Below, piece by piece: positions 45,334 to 57,564 of a stretch of 64,000 nt of DNA. The stretch spans positions 248,001-312,000 of the forward strand of contig JABSOM010000001.1 in NCBI GenBank assembly GCA_013215945.1. Reading direction: 5' to 3'. Position 1 is the first letter of the stretch; every line of letters begins with the position of its first letter. The notes below the pieces were generated by a model, which was not told the origin of the DNA, did no database searches, and saw only the letters and a program-made list of their open reading frames with translations. A program made the position numbers and the translations under genes. The stretch is from Campylobacteraceae bacterium. Lineage in GTDB: Bacteria > Campylobacterota > Campylobacteria > Campylobacterales > Arcobacteraceae.

Positions 45334-46191
45334 TTGATACAAAATGTAATATTACCTTCTTATCTTCTTGAAAATAAACATGCCTATACGCTCATAAATG
45401 AGGGAACTTTTATAGCATCCAAATCTAAACTTCACAAAAAAAACAAACTCTATTTAAGAAATACTAGCCATATGATGATATTATTAATAAAAGGAGAAAA
45501 AGTACTTCATTTAGAGGATGATGTACATATAAATAACAGTCAAATTCTTTTTTTGTCTCAAAATAATTATTTCATAAGTGAAATCATTAGTTCAAATAAT
45601 ACCTATGAATCAATTTTAATATGTTTTGACGACGATTTTGTTTTAAATTTTATTAAAAAATATAAGTTAAATATAAATACAACAAAACAAGAAACTGTTA
45701 TTTGTATCAAAAAAGATATTTTTCTTGACACTTGCGTTAAAACTATTAATGAATATTTTACAAAAAAACTCCAAAATAAAGTTGCTTTACTAAAATTAAA
45801 AACGCATGAACTTTTTTTATATACCTTATCAAACAATAAAGATGCTTTTTTAGCTTTTTTGAACAATATCGTTAATACAAAAAGTTCAAGAGTACAGTAT
45901 ATTCTGGAATCAAATGTAGATATTTTAAATGATATCTCACAAATGTGCCAACTTACGGGATTAAGTAAAACTGCTTTACGAAAAGAGATGCAAAAACTTT
46001 ATTTAAAAAACCCAAAAGAATGGTTAGATATGAACCGCCTGCTAAAAGCAAAAACCTTATTAAAAACAAGCAATGCCTCTATTTCTGATATTGCTACAAG
46101 TTGCGGATATTCGAGCGTTTCTTGGTTTATTGGGCAGTTTAAAAAATATTACAAAAGTACACCTTATTTATTTAGGCAAGAAAACTTATAA
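45334..46191 (+). CDS. AraC-family transcriptional regulator
   Basis: The C-terminal 100 residues form two helix-turn-helix units: LNDISQMCQLTGLSKTALRKEMQKLY and ASISDIATSCGYSSVSWFIGQFKKYYKSTPYLFR, the AraC family signature. The N-terminal 180 residues are a sensory domain (NTSHMMILLIKGEKVLHLEDDVHINNSQILFLSQNNYF). AGGAG at 45324 lies 5 bases before an in-frame TTG at 45334, which I choose; the frame opens from a GTG at 45277 that has no good ribosome binding site. It is divergent from the lipoprotein operon and precedes the monooxygenase gene. Confidence 0.88.
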   Translation: MIQNVILPSYLLENKHAYTLINEGTFIASKSKLHKKNKLYLRNTSHMMILLIKGEKVLHLEDDVHINNSQILFLSQNNYFISEIISSNNTYESILICFDDDFVLNFIKKYKLNINTTKQETVICIKKDIFLDTCVKTINEYFTKKLQNKVALLKLKTHELFLYTLSNNKDAFLAFLNNIVNTKSSRVQYILESNVDILNDISQMCQLTGLSKTALRKEMQKLYLKNPKEWLDMNRLLKAKTLLKTSNASISDIATSCGYSSVSWFIGQFKKYYKSTPYLFRQENL

Positions 46192-46259
46192 AAATAGATA
46201 CTTTTCTTGTACTATTATCTTCTTCTTTCTATTATTATTCTTCATACAAGGAATATATA

Positions 46260-46550
46260 ATGATTAATAAAAACCTATTTTTATTTGCTAAAGTTTTACC
46301 AAAAGCAGAAAATTTTCAAGATGCAAAAAAAGCACTTTTAAATATAATAGAAAAAACCAGAAAAGAAGAAGGTTGTTTACAGTTTCATTTACATGATGAT
46401 AAACAGTACTTATATTTATATGAGGAATGGATTAATGAGCATGCTTTAATGTTGCATTATGAGCAAACATATACAAAAGATGTATTTAGAAAGTACGAAA
46501 GTTGGTTAAGCAAAGCTGTTGAAGTAAACAAAATGTATCTATCTTCTTAG
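46260..46550 (+). CDS. Antibiotic biosynthesis monooxygenase (ABM) domain protein, YgiN-like
   Basis: A 96-residue single-domain protein. The pattern FLFAKVLPKAENFQDAKKALLNIIEKTRKEEGCLQFHLHDDKQYLYLYEEWINEHALMLHYEQTYTKDVF matches ABM/quinol monooxygenase proteins (EeGcl.y.l, then y.eeW.s..al..H). ABM proteins are small dimers acting on quinones, haem or other aromatic substrates without metal. AAGGAATATATA precedes the ATG. It follows the AraC gene by 68 bases and could be its target. Confidence 0.88.
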   Translation: MINKNLFLFAKVLPKAENFQDAKKALLNIIEKTRKEEGCLQFHLHDDKQYLYLYEEWINEHALMLHYEQTYTKDVFRKYESWLSKAVEVNKMYLSS

Positions 46551-46555
46551 GTAAG

Positions 46556-46585
46556 ACTAAAGAATAGTTTATTCTATTCTTTAGT
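46556..46585. terminator. Bidirectional terminator
   Basis: Perfect 12-bp inverted repeat ACTAAAGAATAG/CTATTCTTTAGT with a 6-base loop, between the convergent ABM monooxygenase and thiH genes. Confidence 0.85.
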
Positions 46586-46614
46586 TCATTCAAAAATTTA
46601 TCTTTTAAAACGTT

Positions 46615-47742
46615 TTAACGTATAATTTCCCAATCTTTAAAAATAGGTTGATAACCTCTTGCACGTATCATAGAAGATATTTCTTCTACAGAACGTTCAT
46701 CTGAAATTTCAAACTGTGCTGTTGATTTATCAACATCAGTATATCCACCAACATCTGTTTTAGATCCAGCGGAGAATTTAGTAGCAGCAATATCAATTAA
46801 ATTATCTCTAAATTTTGCTTCTTCTCTTGTAGATACATTCATTCCAATATTGGGCATATACAATCTATACGCTAACATAAACTGTACATAGGTTTTGTCG
46901 CTTATATTAAATTTGGGAGTAAAATCTCCTGCTGCATTATTAATTCTAGGCATAGAAATAGAAATTTCAGCATCAAAATATTTTTCCATTAAATACTTAG
47001 CATGCAAAGCAGATAAAAAAGCTTCAGAGTAAATATTTCCAAGACCAAATAAACAGCCAACATTAAGTGCTCTAATACCTGCATCAGCACCTCTTTGTGG
47101 TGCATCTAATCTGTAGGTATAGTTTGTTTTTTCACCGCTTGTATGTACTTCTTTGTATATCTCTTTGTCATAAACTTCTTGATAAATAGTTAAACCATCA
47201 ACGCCTAAGTCTTTTAATTCTTTATATTCATGTGTTTCTAAAGGATAAACTTCAATAGAAATAGATGTGAAATATTTTTTAAGTACACTTACTGCCATCT
47301 TTAAATACTTCATATCTGCTTTTTTGGAAGCTTCTCCTGTTAGAACTAAGATATGTTTTATTCCACTTTTTGCTATTTCTATGGCTTCTTTTTCTAGGTC
47401 TTCTTCGCTTAAATGTTTTCTAACTATTCTGTTCTTTTTTGAAAAACCACAATACGAACAATCACTTGAACAATAATTTGAAATATAAATAGGCAAATAC
47501 AATTGTATTACTTTTCCAAAATGTCTTAATTTATGTTTTTTAGAAATTTCTGCCATTTCTTCAATATAAGAAAAAGCCTTAGGACTCAATAAATTTAAAA
47601 AGTCATATTGATTTAAGTGTTCTTTTTTTAAAGAAAGTTCAATGTCTTTGGTACTAACCTTGCTTAAATATTTTTCATAATCAAAATTTTCATAAGCCAA
47701 TAATATATCAGAGAAATTATCATAGGCTTGAACATTAAGCAT
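46615..47742 (-). CDS. thiH: 2-iminoacetate synthase ThiH
   Basis: A 375-residue radical SAM enzyme. The cluster motif is [21 protein letters not shown] (CxxxCxxC), and the chain includes [61 protein letters not shown] and [12 protein letters not shown], all ThiH-specific. It cleaves tyrosine to dehydroglycine (2-iminoacetate) for the thiazole of thiamine. It overlaps thiG by 8 bases. Full length. Confidence 0.97.
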   Translation of the reverse strand: MLNVQAYDNFSDILLAYENFDYEKYLSKVSTKDIELSLKKEHLNQYDFLNLLSPKAFSYIEEMAEISKKHKLRHFGKVIQLYLPIYISNYCSSDCSYCGFSKKNRIVRKHLSEEDLEKEAIEIAKSGIKHILVLTGEASKKADMKYLKMAVSVLKKYFTSISIEVYPLETHEYKELKDLGVDGLTIYQEVYDKEIYKEVHTSGEKTNYTYRLDAPQRGADAGIRALNVGCLFGLGNIYSEAFLSALHAKYLMEKYFDAEISISMPRINNAAGDFTPKFNISDKTYVQFMLAYRLYMPNIGMNVSTREEAKFRDNLIDIAATKFSAGSKTDVGGYTDVDKSTAQFEISDERSVEEISSMIRARGYQPIFKDWEIIR

Positions 47743-48505
47743 TTAAAAATCCTGTTAAAGGAGAACTTGCTTGGGCATGTTCATTTTCTTGGGCCATTTT
47801 ACTTAAATATGCCATTCGCCCTGCTTTTACAGCCATATCAAAAGCTTCTGCCATCATTTCAGGATTACCTGCATTTGAAATAGCAGAATTAACCAAGACA
47901 GCATCTGCTCCTATTTCCATAGCTTGTGCAGCTTGAGAAGGTTTTCCAATACCCGCATCAACAATAATAGGCAAGTCAATATTCTCAATTAAAATTTTAA
48001 TCATATCAATAGTTTGCATTCCTAAATTTGAGCCAATTGGCGATCCTAAAGGCATGATAGCAGCAGCCCCAGCCTCTTTAAGTTTTCGTGCAGCTATTAA
48101 ATCAGGCATCATATAAGGTAAAACAATAAAACCTTCCGCTGCAAGTATTTTAGTAGCTTTTATTGTTTCTTCATTATCAGGAAAAAGATATTTATTGTCA
48201 TTAATTACTTCAATTTTAATAAAATCCCCACACCCTGCTTCCCTTGCAAGTCGCGCTAAAAGCACGGCTTCATCTGCATTTCTTGCCCCTGAAGTATTGG
48301 GTAAAATAACAATATCTTTTGAAATATAATTCAAAATATTTTCTTCTTGTGCTTGTGTATCTACTCTTCTTAATGCTACTGTTATCATCTGCGAAGAAGA
48401 AGATTTTAAAATCTTAGGTATCACATTTTTATCAGGGAACTTTCCAGTTCCCGTGAATAATCTGTTTGTAAATTCTATTCCACCTAATATTAGTGTATCT
48501 TGCAT
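47735..48505 (-). CDS. thiG: Thiazole synthase ThiG
   Basis: A 256-residue TIM-barrel protein. It begins [23 protein letters not shown] and has [53 protein letters not shown] and [33 protein letters not shown]. The catalytic Lys that forms an imine with deoxyxylulose phosphate is in FIKIEVI. It forms the thiazole phosphate with ThiS thiocarboxylate and dehydroglycine. It lies between thiC and thiH; thiS and thiF are not in the window. Confidence 0.98.
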   Translation of the reverse strand: MQDTLILGGIEFTNRLFTGTGKFPDKNVIPKILKSSSSQMITVALRRVDTQAQEENILNYISKDIVILPNTSGARNADEAVLLARLAREAGCGDFIKIEVINDNKYLFPDNEETIKATKILAAEGFIVLPYMMPDLIAARKLKEAGAAAIMPLGSPIGSNLGMQTIDMIKILIENIDLPIIVDAGIGKPSQAAQAMEIGADAVLVNSAISNAGNPEMMAEAFDMAVKAGRMAYLSKMAQENEHAQASSPLTGFLNA

Positions 48506-48523
48506 TGTTCTTCCTATTTAATA

Positions 48524-50496
<1,973 letters not shown>

Positions 50497-50664
50497 AACA
50501 ATGATAAAATATTCCGTGAGTATACAAAGGAAATCAAAAAATAAGCTTAAAAGTATTATTAGAAGCGATTTAGTATAAGATTAAGAATCATTAGTGTTTC
50601 TAATAAACACTTTTATATGGATATTTTTAAAGCAAGTTTTTTTGCTTTAAAAATATTATTTATC

Positions 50665-52242
50665 TTAATTTATTTGATTTTGATAGGGTTTCAAAGTAGA
50701 TAAACGCTCATCAATTAAACCTTTTCCAATGGTGAAATGATACAGACTTTGAAAACTATCGCCTTTAAGTCCCAGCGTTTCATGCATTAAATCATCCAAG
50801 AAACAACCAATTCCTGTCGCGCTTAAATTCAAAGATGTTGTTTCTAAATAAAGTTGTTGTCCAAGAGCTCCACATTCCCAATACAATTGTTTATACCTTG
50901 ATTCTCCATGCTCAAGAAGTTGTGAAGAAAATTCTACTAACATACCTAAAGAAAAAGCACTATGGGCTGCAATATCTTGATTACAAGAAATTAATTTAGC
51001 TTTGGCTTTAAAATCTCCTTTTTGCAATAAATACAAATTTCCTGCTTCCGTTTTGATTTCTTGCCATAAAAACTCACTCTTACATAACATTTGTAGTTTA
51101 TCTTTATGCGAAGTATTTCGTAAAAGCAAATATAAACCACTCTCATAACCTTGTACATCATGTACGAATATAGCTAAATGAACAGAAGCATTCTTCGCTT
51201 TTACAGAAGCTAAAATAGTTTCAAAATCAGATTTTGAAATATTACTATCGTGTTCATCCATTACTTGTGCTGAACGTCTTAATAAAACAATGTCTTTTGA
51301 CTCATAAGTCTTTTCTCGCAAAAGTGTGTTTTCATATTTAAAAAGAACGTTTTCTTTATTATGAAGTTCATTATTTACAGAAGCATCTTCAATTTTTTCT
51401 AAAATATCCCATTCATGCCAAGAAGCAGACAAACAATTTACTTGCCCTTCATAATCCATAGTTAAGGCATTTTGTAAATTTTTTATATCAAGTGTATTAT
51501 TCTTTGATTTATCAGATAAGCGTACTAATAATAACATATCAGCTACTTCTCTTTCTTCTTTAATAAAACGTTCTTTTTGATCAAAACCAAGTAAACTATT
51601 CAAATCCTTGTCGCAGCTTGGTATAAACTCTATTTCCCAGCCCAACATCAAAGCAGAAATTTCTAAAGCTTTTAGAGCATGTCCACAATCTAATTGAGTA
51701 TATCTCCAAGCCCTTTCCCCATATTTCCAAGCTTCTCTCCAAACAATAGATGACAAAAGTACTACAAATGTATTCGAAGGCAAAGATAAATCACTTTTGG
51801 CCAAACTTATTCGCTCTAAGTGGTGCTCTTTAGGAGCATAATGATGTAAACCATCATCAATTCCTTCTATATCTTGTGAAATAATATAAGCTTCACTGGG
51901 TTGTAAATTTCCGCTTGAAGCATTACATCTAAGTGCCCAGGATTGGGAACCGTATTCTTTTATGGCTGCAAGACCAAGCGAGAATTGGAAAAACTGTGAA
52001 ATATTCTCAAGACTTAATTCTTTGATGTTTTCTTTCTTTTTATTGTTAGTAAATATATCAATATAAGAAGGAGTTACTTTGTTAAAAGCCAAAGGTAAGG
52101 GTGTTTTTTTTGTACCCTCATACGAGCGGTAAGGATTGGGTTGAGTTTCCCAATCCATATAACCTAAAGATCGTGCATATTTATGCGCAAAATGTTTTGT
52201 TTCTTGGTGGTACATATGTACTGTTTGTAAATTATTATTCAT
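50665..52242 (-). CDS. SagB/ThcOx-type FMN dehydrogenase (nitroreductase fold)
   Basis: A 525-residue protein with two nitroreductase-like halves. The first has FFQFSLGLAAIKEYGSQSWALRCNASSGNLQPSEAYIIS, the SagB family flavin-binding pattern (R-x-x-PSaGaLxPxE), and VWREAWKYGERAWRYTQLDCGHALKALEISALMLGWE. The second has RRSAQVMDEHDSNISKSDFETIL and ECGALGQQLYLETTSLNLSATGIGCFLDDLMHETLGL. Family members oxidise azolines in peptide natural products or act as general flavin reductases. No cyclodehydratase or precursor peptide gene is nearby, so the substrate is unknown. Stands alone on the minus strand. Confidence 0.87.
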   Translation of the reverse strand: MNNNLQTVHMYHQETKHFAHKYARSLGYMDWETQPNPYRSYEGTKKTPLPLAFNKVTPSYIDIFTNNKKKENIKELSLENISQFFQFSLGLAAIKEYGSQSWALRCNASSGNLQPSEAYIISQDIEGIDDGLHHYAPKEHHLERISLAKSDLSLPSNTFVVLLSSIVWREAWKYGERAWRYTQLDCGHALKALEISALMLGWEIEFIPSCDKDLNSLLGFDQKERFIKEEREVADMLLLVRLSDKSKNNTLDIKNLQNALTMDYEGQVNCLSASWHEWDILEKIEDASVNNELHNKENVLFKYENTLLREKTYESKDIVLLRRSAQVMDEHDSNISKSDFETILASVKAKNASVHLAIFVHDVQGYESGLYLLLRNTSHKDKLQMLCKSEFLWQEIKTEAGNLYLLQKGDFKAKAKLISCNQDIAAHSAFSLGMLVEFSSQLLEHGESRYKQLYWECGALGQQLYLETTSLNLSATGIGCFLDDLMHETLGLKGDSFQSLYHFTIGKGLIDERLSTLKPYQNQIN

Positions 52243-52289
52243 AAAGCAATAGTATCACATATTATTTAAGTGAATATTATTTTATGCAC

Positions 52290-54464
52290 TTAATTTAATT
52301 CATCTTTGCCTATAAAGTTTTTACCATTGGCATCTTTTACAATAGAAACTGCTACCTCATACGTATCATTTGCAATACTTTTGGTTTTTGAAGCTACGGT
52401 GGCATTGTTTTGTGTTTGTAAATCTAGTTTACTAATGGCATCATTTATTTGTTCAATACCACCTTGTTGTTCTTTGGTTGTTAAAACAATTTCTTCAATA
52501 ATATCTGCATTTAAAGAAACATTTTTACTCAAAGAATCATATCCATCAATCATTTTTCCTGATATTTTTTTACCTTCTTGTGCTTTTTTAGTTGCTTTTT
52601 CTACTAAAGCTTTGATTTCATTGGCTGCTTCTGCTGATCTAGTAGCAAGGTTTCTTACTTCTTGTGCTACTACTGCAAAACCCTTTCCAGCTTCCCCTGC
52701 TGTTGCTGCTTCCACAGCAGCATTTAAGGACAAAATATTTGTTTGAAATGCGATTTGATCAATAATACCAATGGCTTCATTAATATCACTTACTTGTGTA
52801 TTGATGTCATTCATTGCATTTGAAGTTTCATAAGCAAGGTTTTTTCCTTCAGTAGAAGAAAGTAATAATTTTTGAGAATAAGAAGACATTTTATTGATAT
52901 TCGTTGAATTATTAATCATAGCTGCTGTTATTTCCTCTAAGGCAGCCGCGGTTTCTTCTAGAGATGCAGCCGTCGTAATAGAGGCATTATTTAAACTGTC
53001 TACATTTCCTAAAAGTATTTGTGAACTTTTTTGTAAGGTCATACCTATTTTTTTATTTGAGTATAACATGGTATTAATAGTATTTGCTAAATTGTTTAGG
53101 CCCAAAGAAGTATTCCCTTTAGCGTCTTTTATTCTATACGTAAAATCCAAGGCATTAAACTTATTAAAGGCTAGATCTAATTGATTAATATCATCAGTCA
53201 CTTTATTTTTTATTTCTTCTAACATCTCATTAAAAATAACTTTTAGCTCTTCTAATGCTTCATTTTGGCTAGTTTTTTCTATTTTTTCTACTAATAATCC
53301 ACCTTGAACTGATTTAACTACACGTTTTACATCTTCAATGAACGCAGCATCACTGCGTATTATATTTTGTGTTTTTAGAATATTCTCATTCACAAGAACA
53401 GACATTAAAGCAATTTCATCTTTCCCTTTATCCTCTAATAAAGGTGCCTGTTCTTCTTCTTTGTTTAAATATTTGAAAAAGCCCATAAGCCCACCTTGAA
53501 ATTTCTCTAAAGAACGTACAATAGATTTTAAGCTTATATACAAAAAAACAACTCCCAGAGCAATTAATAAAACAGATATCATGCTTATATATTCCATAGA
53601 CTTTATGCTTTGTTTATTTTGTTTTGATAGATATTTTAGTTCTTTTAGCAAATTTGACGCAATATTTGAAATGTTTTTTTCATATTCTAAAGAAATGTTT
53701 TTTACTGTTAAAAAACTCTCTTTAACTTTTTGATTGTTTTTACTCACTAAAATTGAGGCATTTGCCATCTTAAGGCCAGCATCAAAAAACTCAATATAAA
53801 AATCTTCAATTGTTTGTATTTTTTCTTTTCCAAACAATACATTCTTTTTTATTTTTCTAATTTTCTTTAAAAACCTGATTTTTATAATTTCAATACCATC
53901 ACTATCTGATAAATCAATCGCTTCACTTATGACTTCTTGAGTTTGTATAATACTGTTGTTGATTTTATTGACTTCACTTGGGTTCAAAACATCTAACAAA
54001 GACAGTTCATCTTTTAAATTTTGTATTGCCATATTGTATATTTCTGAGTATTTATTTTCTAAAACAAGCGACTGCGCTTTTATAATACCTGCTTGAGACA
54101 TAGTTTTCAAGGCTTCAAAGTATGTTACAAAGCGTTTTTTGATTTGTTTTAGTTCACGTTGTTCTTGTGTATTTAAAGAAGTTTTTTCTATTCTTTTTAC
54201 AATATTTACGTAAATATTCTTTTCTTTTCTTAAATCCTTAAGAACTTTTTCTTCACCAAATAATGCAATATTAAGTGCAATTTCTTGCAGTGATTTTAAG
54301 GAATATTTCAAATCCAAAAAAGAAATACTAGCATTTTGTTTCTCTACTAATTGAGCATTTGAAGCTTCAATATTTGAAGTATTCATTCTTGAAGCAATAA
54401 GATTAAAAAGCAAAATACAGACAAAAGAAATTAAAAGAATATTGGATTTTCTAGCTATTAACAT
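52290..54464 (-). CDS. Methyl-accepting chemotaxis protein
   Basis: A 724-residue receptor. Membrane segments at about 5-25 and 296-315 flank a periplasmic helical domain of roughly 265 residues. The cytoplasmic part contains the conserved hairpin tip [63 protein letters not shown] precedes the ATG. The ligand is unknown; the helical periplasmic domain is of the four-helix-bundle type. The C-terminus FIGKDELN has no CheR-binding pentapeptide. Confidence 0.96.
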   Translation of the reverse strand: MLIARKSNILLISFVCILLFNLIASRMNTSNIEASNAQLVEKQNASISFLDLKYSLKSLQEIALNIALFGEEKVLKDLRKEKNIYVNIVKRIEKTSLNTQEQRELKQIKKRFVTYFEALKTMSQAGIIKAQSLVLENKYSEIYNMAIQNLKDELSLLDVLNPSEVNKINNSIIQTQEVISEAIDLSDSDGIEIIKIRFLKKIRKIKKNVLFGKEKIQTIEDFYIEFFDAGLKMANASILVSKNNQKVKESFLTVKNISLEYEKNISNIASNLLKELKYLSKQNKQSIKSMEYISMISVLLIALGVVFLYISLKSIVRSLEKFQGGLMGFFKYLNKEEEQAPLLEDKGKDEIALMSVLVNENILKTQNIIRSDAAFIEDVKRVVKSVQGGLLVEKIEKTSQNEALEELKVIFNEMLEEIKNKVTDDINQLDLAFNKFNALDFTYRIKDAKGNTSLGLNNLANTINTMLYSNKKIGMTLQKSSQILLGNVDSLNNASITTAASLEETAAALEEITAAMINNSTNINKMSSYSQKLLLSSTEGKNLAYETSNAMNDINTQVSDINEAIGIIDQIAFQTNILSLNAAVEAATAGEAGKGFAVVAQEVRNLATRSAEAANEIKALVEKATKKAQEGKKISGKMIDGYDSLSKNVSLNADIIEEIVLTTKEQQGGIEQINDAISKLDLQTQNNATVASKTKSIANDTYEVAVSIVKDANGKNFIGKDELN

Positions 54465-54796
54465 GTCTTACCTTTTTCTAAAACAAGTAATATTTAACAC
54501 ATGCACTTAAAAAGTGAACACAAAAATACGTTTATTATTTAATACACCTATTTCTATATTTCTCATATTGATTTGCTTTATTTTTTCTTATAATAACAAA
54601 TAGAAATGACTTAAAAAGGATTTTACCTTTCTTTTAAATACTATAAATAGGCAGGTAAAAGATAGTTTACCAAATTAATATTATTGTAAATTATTTTAAG
54701 ATATTTTGATAAAATTAAAGAGTAGAAAATTATTTATTTGATGAGATTGTGAAAATAAGCAAAAATGCCACCCAGCGATGACATTTTATTTAAGAC
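54465..54796. other. Gene-free stretch upstream of the chemoreceptor
   Basis: About 330 AT-rich bases with no supportable reading frame. It ends with the hairpin AAAATGCCA/TGACATTTT (54762-54787, one mismatch) next to the stop codon of the effector-binding-domain gene, probably its terminator. The chemoreceptor promoter should lie at the left side. Confidence 0.5.
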
Positions 54797-55246
54797 TTAT
54801 CCTTCTATTGATATATACAGTTCAATCTCATCATTTTCTAAATATTTTTCAAAATCAATTGAAAATGATCTTTTAAACTCTGAATTATCATCTGCAAAAT
54901 ATTCCCAAACCTGTGCCCACGTATCAATAACAATTTGAGGCAATTCTCCTTGATTTTTAAAAACCAAGTATTTTTGATTCTCAATTAAAATAGCATTTTT
55001 GTTTTTACTAACTTCAACTGCAACCGTAACTTTATAATCCCCATCTTTTCCATTCGTATATTCAGAATATACTCCATACATATGATGTTCTTTAGTGGTA
55101 TTAAATGTTTTTGAATACGTTTTTGTTTCAACATAATCAGCCCAAAGCGTCTCGATTTTTCCAGGAGAGTTTTCAAATTCATGGCTATTATTAGTAACAG
55201 TACTAAGGCCTGATAAGATTAATCTTTTAATTCTATGTGTTTTCAT
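54797..55246 (-). CDS. Stand-alone effector-binding (GyrI-like/Cass2) domain protein
   Basis: About 149 residues from the ATG at 55246, which has GTGAGGATATAC upstream; a GTG four codons further up would place the ribosome binding site inside the gene. The pattern IETLWADYVET, MYGVYSEYTNGKDGDYKVTVAVEV and YLVFKNQGELPQIVIDTWAQVWEYFADDNSEFKRSFSIDFEKYL, ending with a YISIE strand, matches AraC effector-binding domains and the integron-associated Cass2 type. There is no DNA-binding domain. It may bind small hydrophobic or cationic compounds. Confidence 0.8.
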   Translation of the reverse strand: MKTHRIKRLILSGLSTVTNNSHEFENSPGKIETLWADYVETKTYSKTFNTTKEHHMYGVYSEYTNGKDGDYKVTVAVEVSKNKNAILIENQKYLVFKNQGELPQIVIDTWAQVWEYFADDNSEFKRSFSIDFEKYLENDEIELYISIEG

Positions 55247-55332
55247 GTATATCCTCACTTTTATTTTTTATTATATTAAATTATAAGTTATATAAATATA
55301 AAATGCACATAAAAGTAAGATTATTTCCTTAT

Positions 55333-55710
55333 TTATAAGCGTAAATTTCTCATAAAATTCCCAGCTATTATTGTACTTTTTTCTTTAAACTTTAAAGCTA
55401 TCTCTTGCGTATATATATTATCAACTGTTAAAAAAAATAGTTTAAGCCATGATTCAAAAGACTCTCTTTTTAAACCTTCAATTTGAAGATGCGGGCCAAA
55501 AGGATTCCCCCTGTAATCACCTTTTCCTAAAGAAATAGTATACCAAAAATCACTCAGTAAAAGGATATGTTTTTGCCATAGAGTATTCTTCATATCCGCC
55601 CCTAGTTTTTCAATAAAAAAGGAAGAAATAGCTTCATCTTTTAATACTTTTGTGTAAAAACGCATAACTAATAAGCTGGTATTATCTTTTGTAATTTCAT
55701 TTTCTAACAT
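55333..55710 (-). CDS. Group III truncated haemoglobin
   Basis: About 125 residues from the ATG at 55710 (AAGAGAGAATA upstream). The frame continues 33 codons further up into the end of the diguanylate cyclase gene, but that part does not look like globin. Motifs: LLVMRFYTKVLKDEAISSFF (helix B, with Phe-Tyr), WQKHILLLSDFWYTISLGKGDYRGNPFGPHLQI (proximal His in the Trp-x-x-HLxxLxxFW-like pattern and PFGPHLxL). Group III globins, such as Campylobacter Ctb, bind O2 and NO with high affinity. It lies directly downstream of a diguanylate cyclase gene. Confidence 0.88.
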   Translation of the reverse strand: MLENEITKDNTSLLVMRFYTKVLKDEAISSFFIEKLGADMKNTLWQKHILLLSDFWYTISLGKGDYRGNPFGPHLQIEGLKRESFESWLKLFFLTVDNIYTQEIALKFKEKSTIIAGNFMRNLRL

Positions 55711-55796
55711 TATTCTCTCTTTATAATTATTCATCCTAGAATAAAATAAATTTCTAATAAAAACAATGAGCGAAATCAAGATAAAAGACGAATATT

Positions 55797-57149
55797 TTAT
55801 ATGCTGCAAATTTTCGTGGTATTACGCCCATTATTTTTAGCATTGTATAAAGCGTGATCTGCTTTTTTAATAAGCTCTTCTAATTTACATTTGTTAGTAT
55901 TAGAAGAAAGACCAATACTTGTACTAACAGAAATTTCAAGATCATTGATTATTATAGCTTGACTGCAAATATAAATTCTTATTCTCTCTGCCAATAAAAA
56001 GGCATCATCTTTTCCTGTATAAGGCAGTAAAAGTATAAACTCTTCTCCTCCAAAACGTGCAAATATATCTGAGTTTCGTATACATGCTTTAACTCTTTTT
56101 ACCACTTCTTTTAAAACAACGTCTCCCATTAAATGTCCATAATTGTCATTAATCTTTTTAAAATTATCTAAATCAAGAAAAAGGATAGAAAATGTCTGTT
56201 TGTATCGATTTGCAATATCCATTTGTTTCAATGCAAGTTGCATGAAATAATCTTTATTATAAATTTCAGTAAGTGAATCCAATTTACTTTTAATTTCATA
56301 TTTTTCTTTTAAGTTTTGAACTTCTTCAATTGAAATTTTTAGTTTTTCATTGGCTAGAATTAATTCTTTACTTCTATCTTCCAAAGTGAGCTGTAATTCT
56401 TTTATATTTGTAATATCAATATGAACACCATTCATTCTTAAAGAAGAGCCTTCATCATCAACTTGAAATACTTTTCCCAAATCATAAATCCATTTCCATG
56501 TACCATCAGCACATTTAATTCTAAATTCAGCTTCATAAAGAGTACTCTCACCTTTTAAGTGCTTAGAAATTAGTGTTTTTGTTTTTTCAATATCTTCGGG
56601 ATGTATTAATCCCATTATAAAATCGAAACCATTTAACAGTTCAGAAAAAATATCGTCATCTTTTCTAAAAGTGGCACTATCGTATTTTTTTTGTGTTAAC
56701 CAGGTTTCATTAACAAAAATTTTATTCTCTTGTGGAAAAAAATCCCAAAAACCTATATTTGCCCCTTTAATTGCATCCGTAAAACGTTTAATATTTTCTT
56801 TTTCTTCTTTAACTTCTTTTTCAAGTATTTTTTCTTTTGATATATTTCGACTCGTGGTTACTAAATTTTGTTTATCATCTTCCATCATTCTTAGCTGATA
56901 ATGCATCTCATTTCTTTCATATTCAAAAAAAACTTCTTTTTTCTTATTTTGGGCAAATGCAAGGCAACGCTTTAATATAAAAACTTCATTTTGATCAAAA
57001 TTATCAAAAAGATGTATTATTTCTTTTTCTTTTATATTTCTAAATTCCAATTCTTTTTTATTGAAAAATAGGCACTTTCCTTTGTTATCAAAAAGTGCCA
57101 TAGCGTAAGGTTGATTCTCAAGGAGTGTTTTGTACATTTTGTTAAACAT
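55797..57149 (-). CDS. Diguanylate cyclase with PAS domains
   Basis: A 450-residue protein. An N-terminal PAS-like segment (residues 10-110, YAMALFDNKGKCLFFNKKELEF) is followed by a second PAS-PAC (about 122-255, IKGANIGFWDFFPQENKIFVNETWL ... EFRIKCADGTWKWIYDLGKVFQVDDEG), a short coiled coil and a GGDEF domain (about 285-445) with active-site FARFGGEEFILLLPY. No membrane segment. It should make cyclic di-GMP in response to a cytosolic signal. No RxxD inhibitory site is obvious before the GGEEF. The truncated haemoglobin gene follows. Confidence 0.93.
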   Translation of the reverse strand: MFNKMYKTLLENQPYAMALFDNKGKCLFFNKKELEFRNIKEKEIIHLFDNFDQNEVFILKRCLAFAQNKKKEVFFEYERNEMHYQLRMMEDDKQNLVTTSRNISKEKILEKEVKEEKENIKRFTDAIKGANIGFWDFFPQENKIFVNETWLTQKKYDSATFRKDDDIFSELLNGFDFIMGLIHPEDIEKTKTLISKHLKGESTLYEAEFRIKCADGTWKWIYDLGKVFQVDDEGSSLRMNGVHIDITNIKELQLTLEDRSKELILANEKLKISIEEVQNLKEKYEIKSKLDSLTEIYNKDYFMQLALKQMDIANRYKQTFSILFLDLDNFKKINDNYGHLMGDVVLKEVVKRVKACIRNSDIFARFGGEEFILLLPYTGKDDAFLLAERIRIYICSQAIIINDLEISVSTSIGLSSNTNKCKLEELIKKADHALYNAKNNGRNTTKICSI

Positions 57150-57564
57150 TAAGAATTAAAGAGGATTTTTTTACAGTAACAATTATCTTGCTAAAGGTAT
57201 TTAAAAAAGATATTTTTAAAAACTTTAGGTTTATCTTAGAAAATTTTATCATTAAAATTACACTTTCTTTTTATTATTGAAGTCAGAGATAAAAGCCTAT
57301 TTTTGGCTTATTTTACTTATTATACTTATTTAGTTTTACATTTATTACAAAATATCGAAGTGATATATTTCTATTAATTTCCACACAAGAAACAAACACT
57401 ACTTTGATACTACTTATATGTGTAATAGTAGCTAAAAATACTTAAATAACAAATTATTTTAACTTTAATAACTATTTTAATATACTGTCTTTTATATAAT
57501 ATTGATTTTTATATAATACTAATTAAATAAATTATTTGTAATCTTAGGAATCTTAGGAAAATAT
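57150..57564. other. Gene-free divergent region between diguanylate cyclase and histidine kinase
   Basis: About 415 AT-rich bases with no supportable gene. Near the kinase gene there is a near-repeat TTTATATAATA twice around 57490-57525, possible promoter elements, and the tandem 9-base repeat ATCTTAGGA at 57541-57558, which duplicates the ribosome binding site. Confidence 0.5.

Noticed and set aside
55711-55809. Hydrophobic N-terminal extension of the truncated haemoglobin
   Set aside because: The 33 extra codons overlap the end of the diguanylate cyclase gene and contain no globin features; an internal ATG with AAGAGAG upstream gives the normal globin length.
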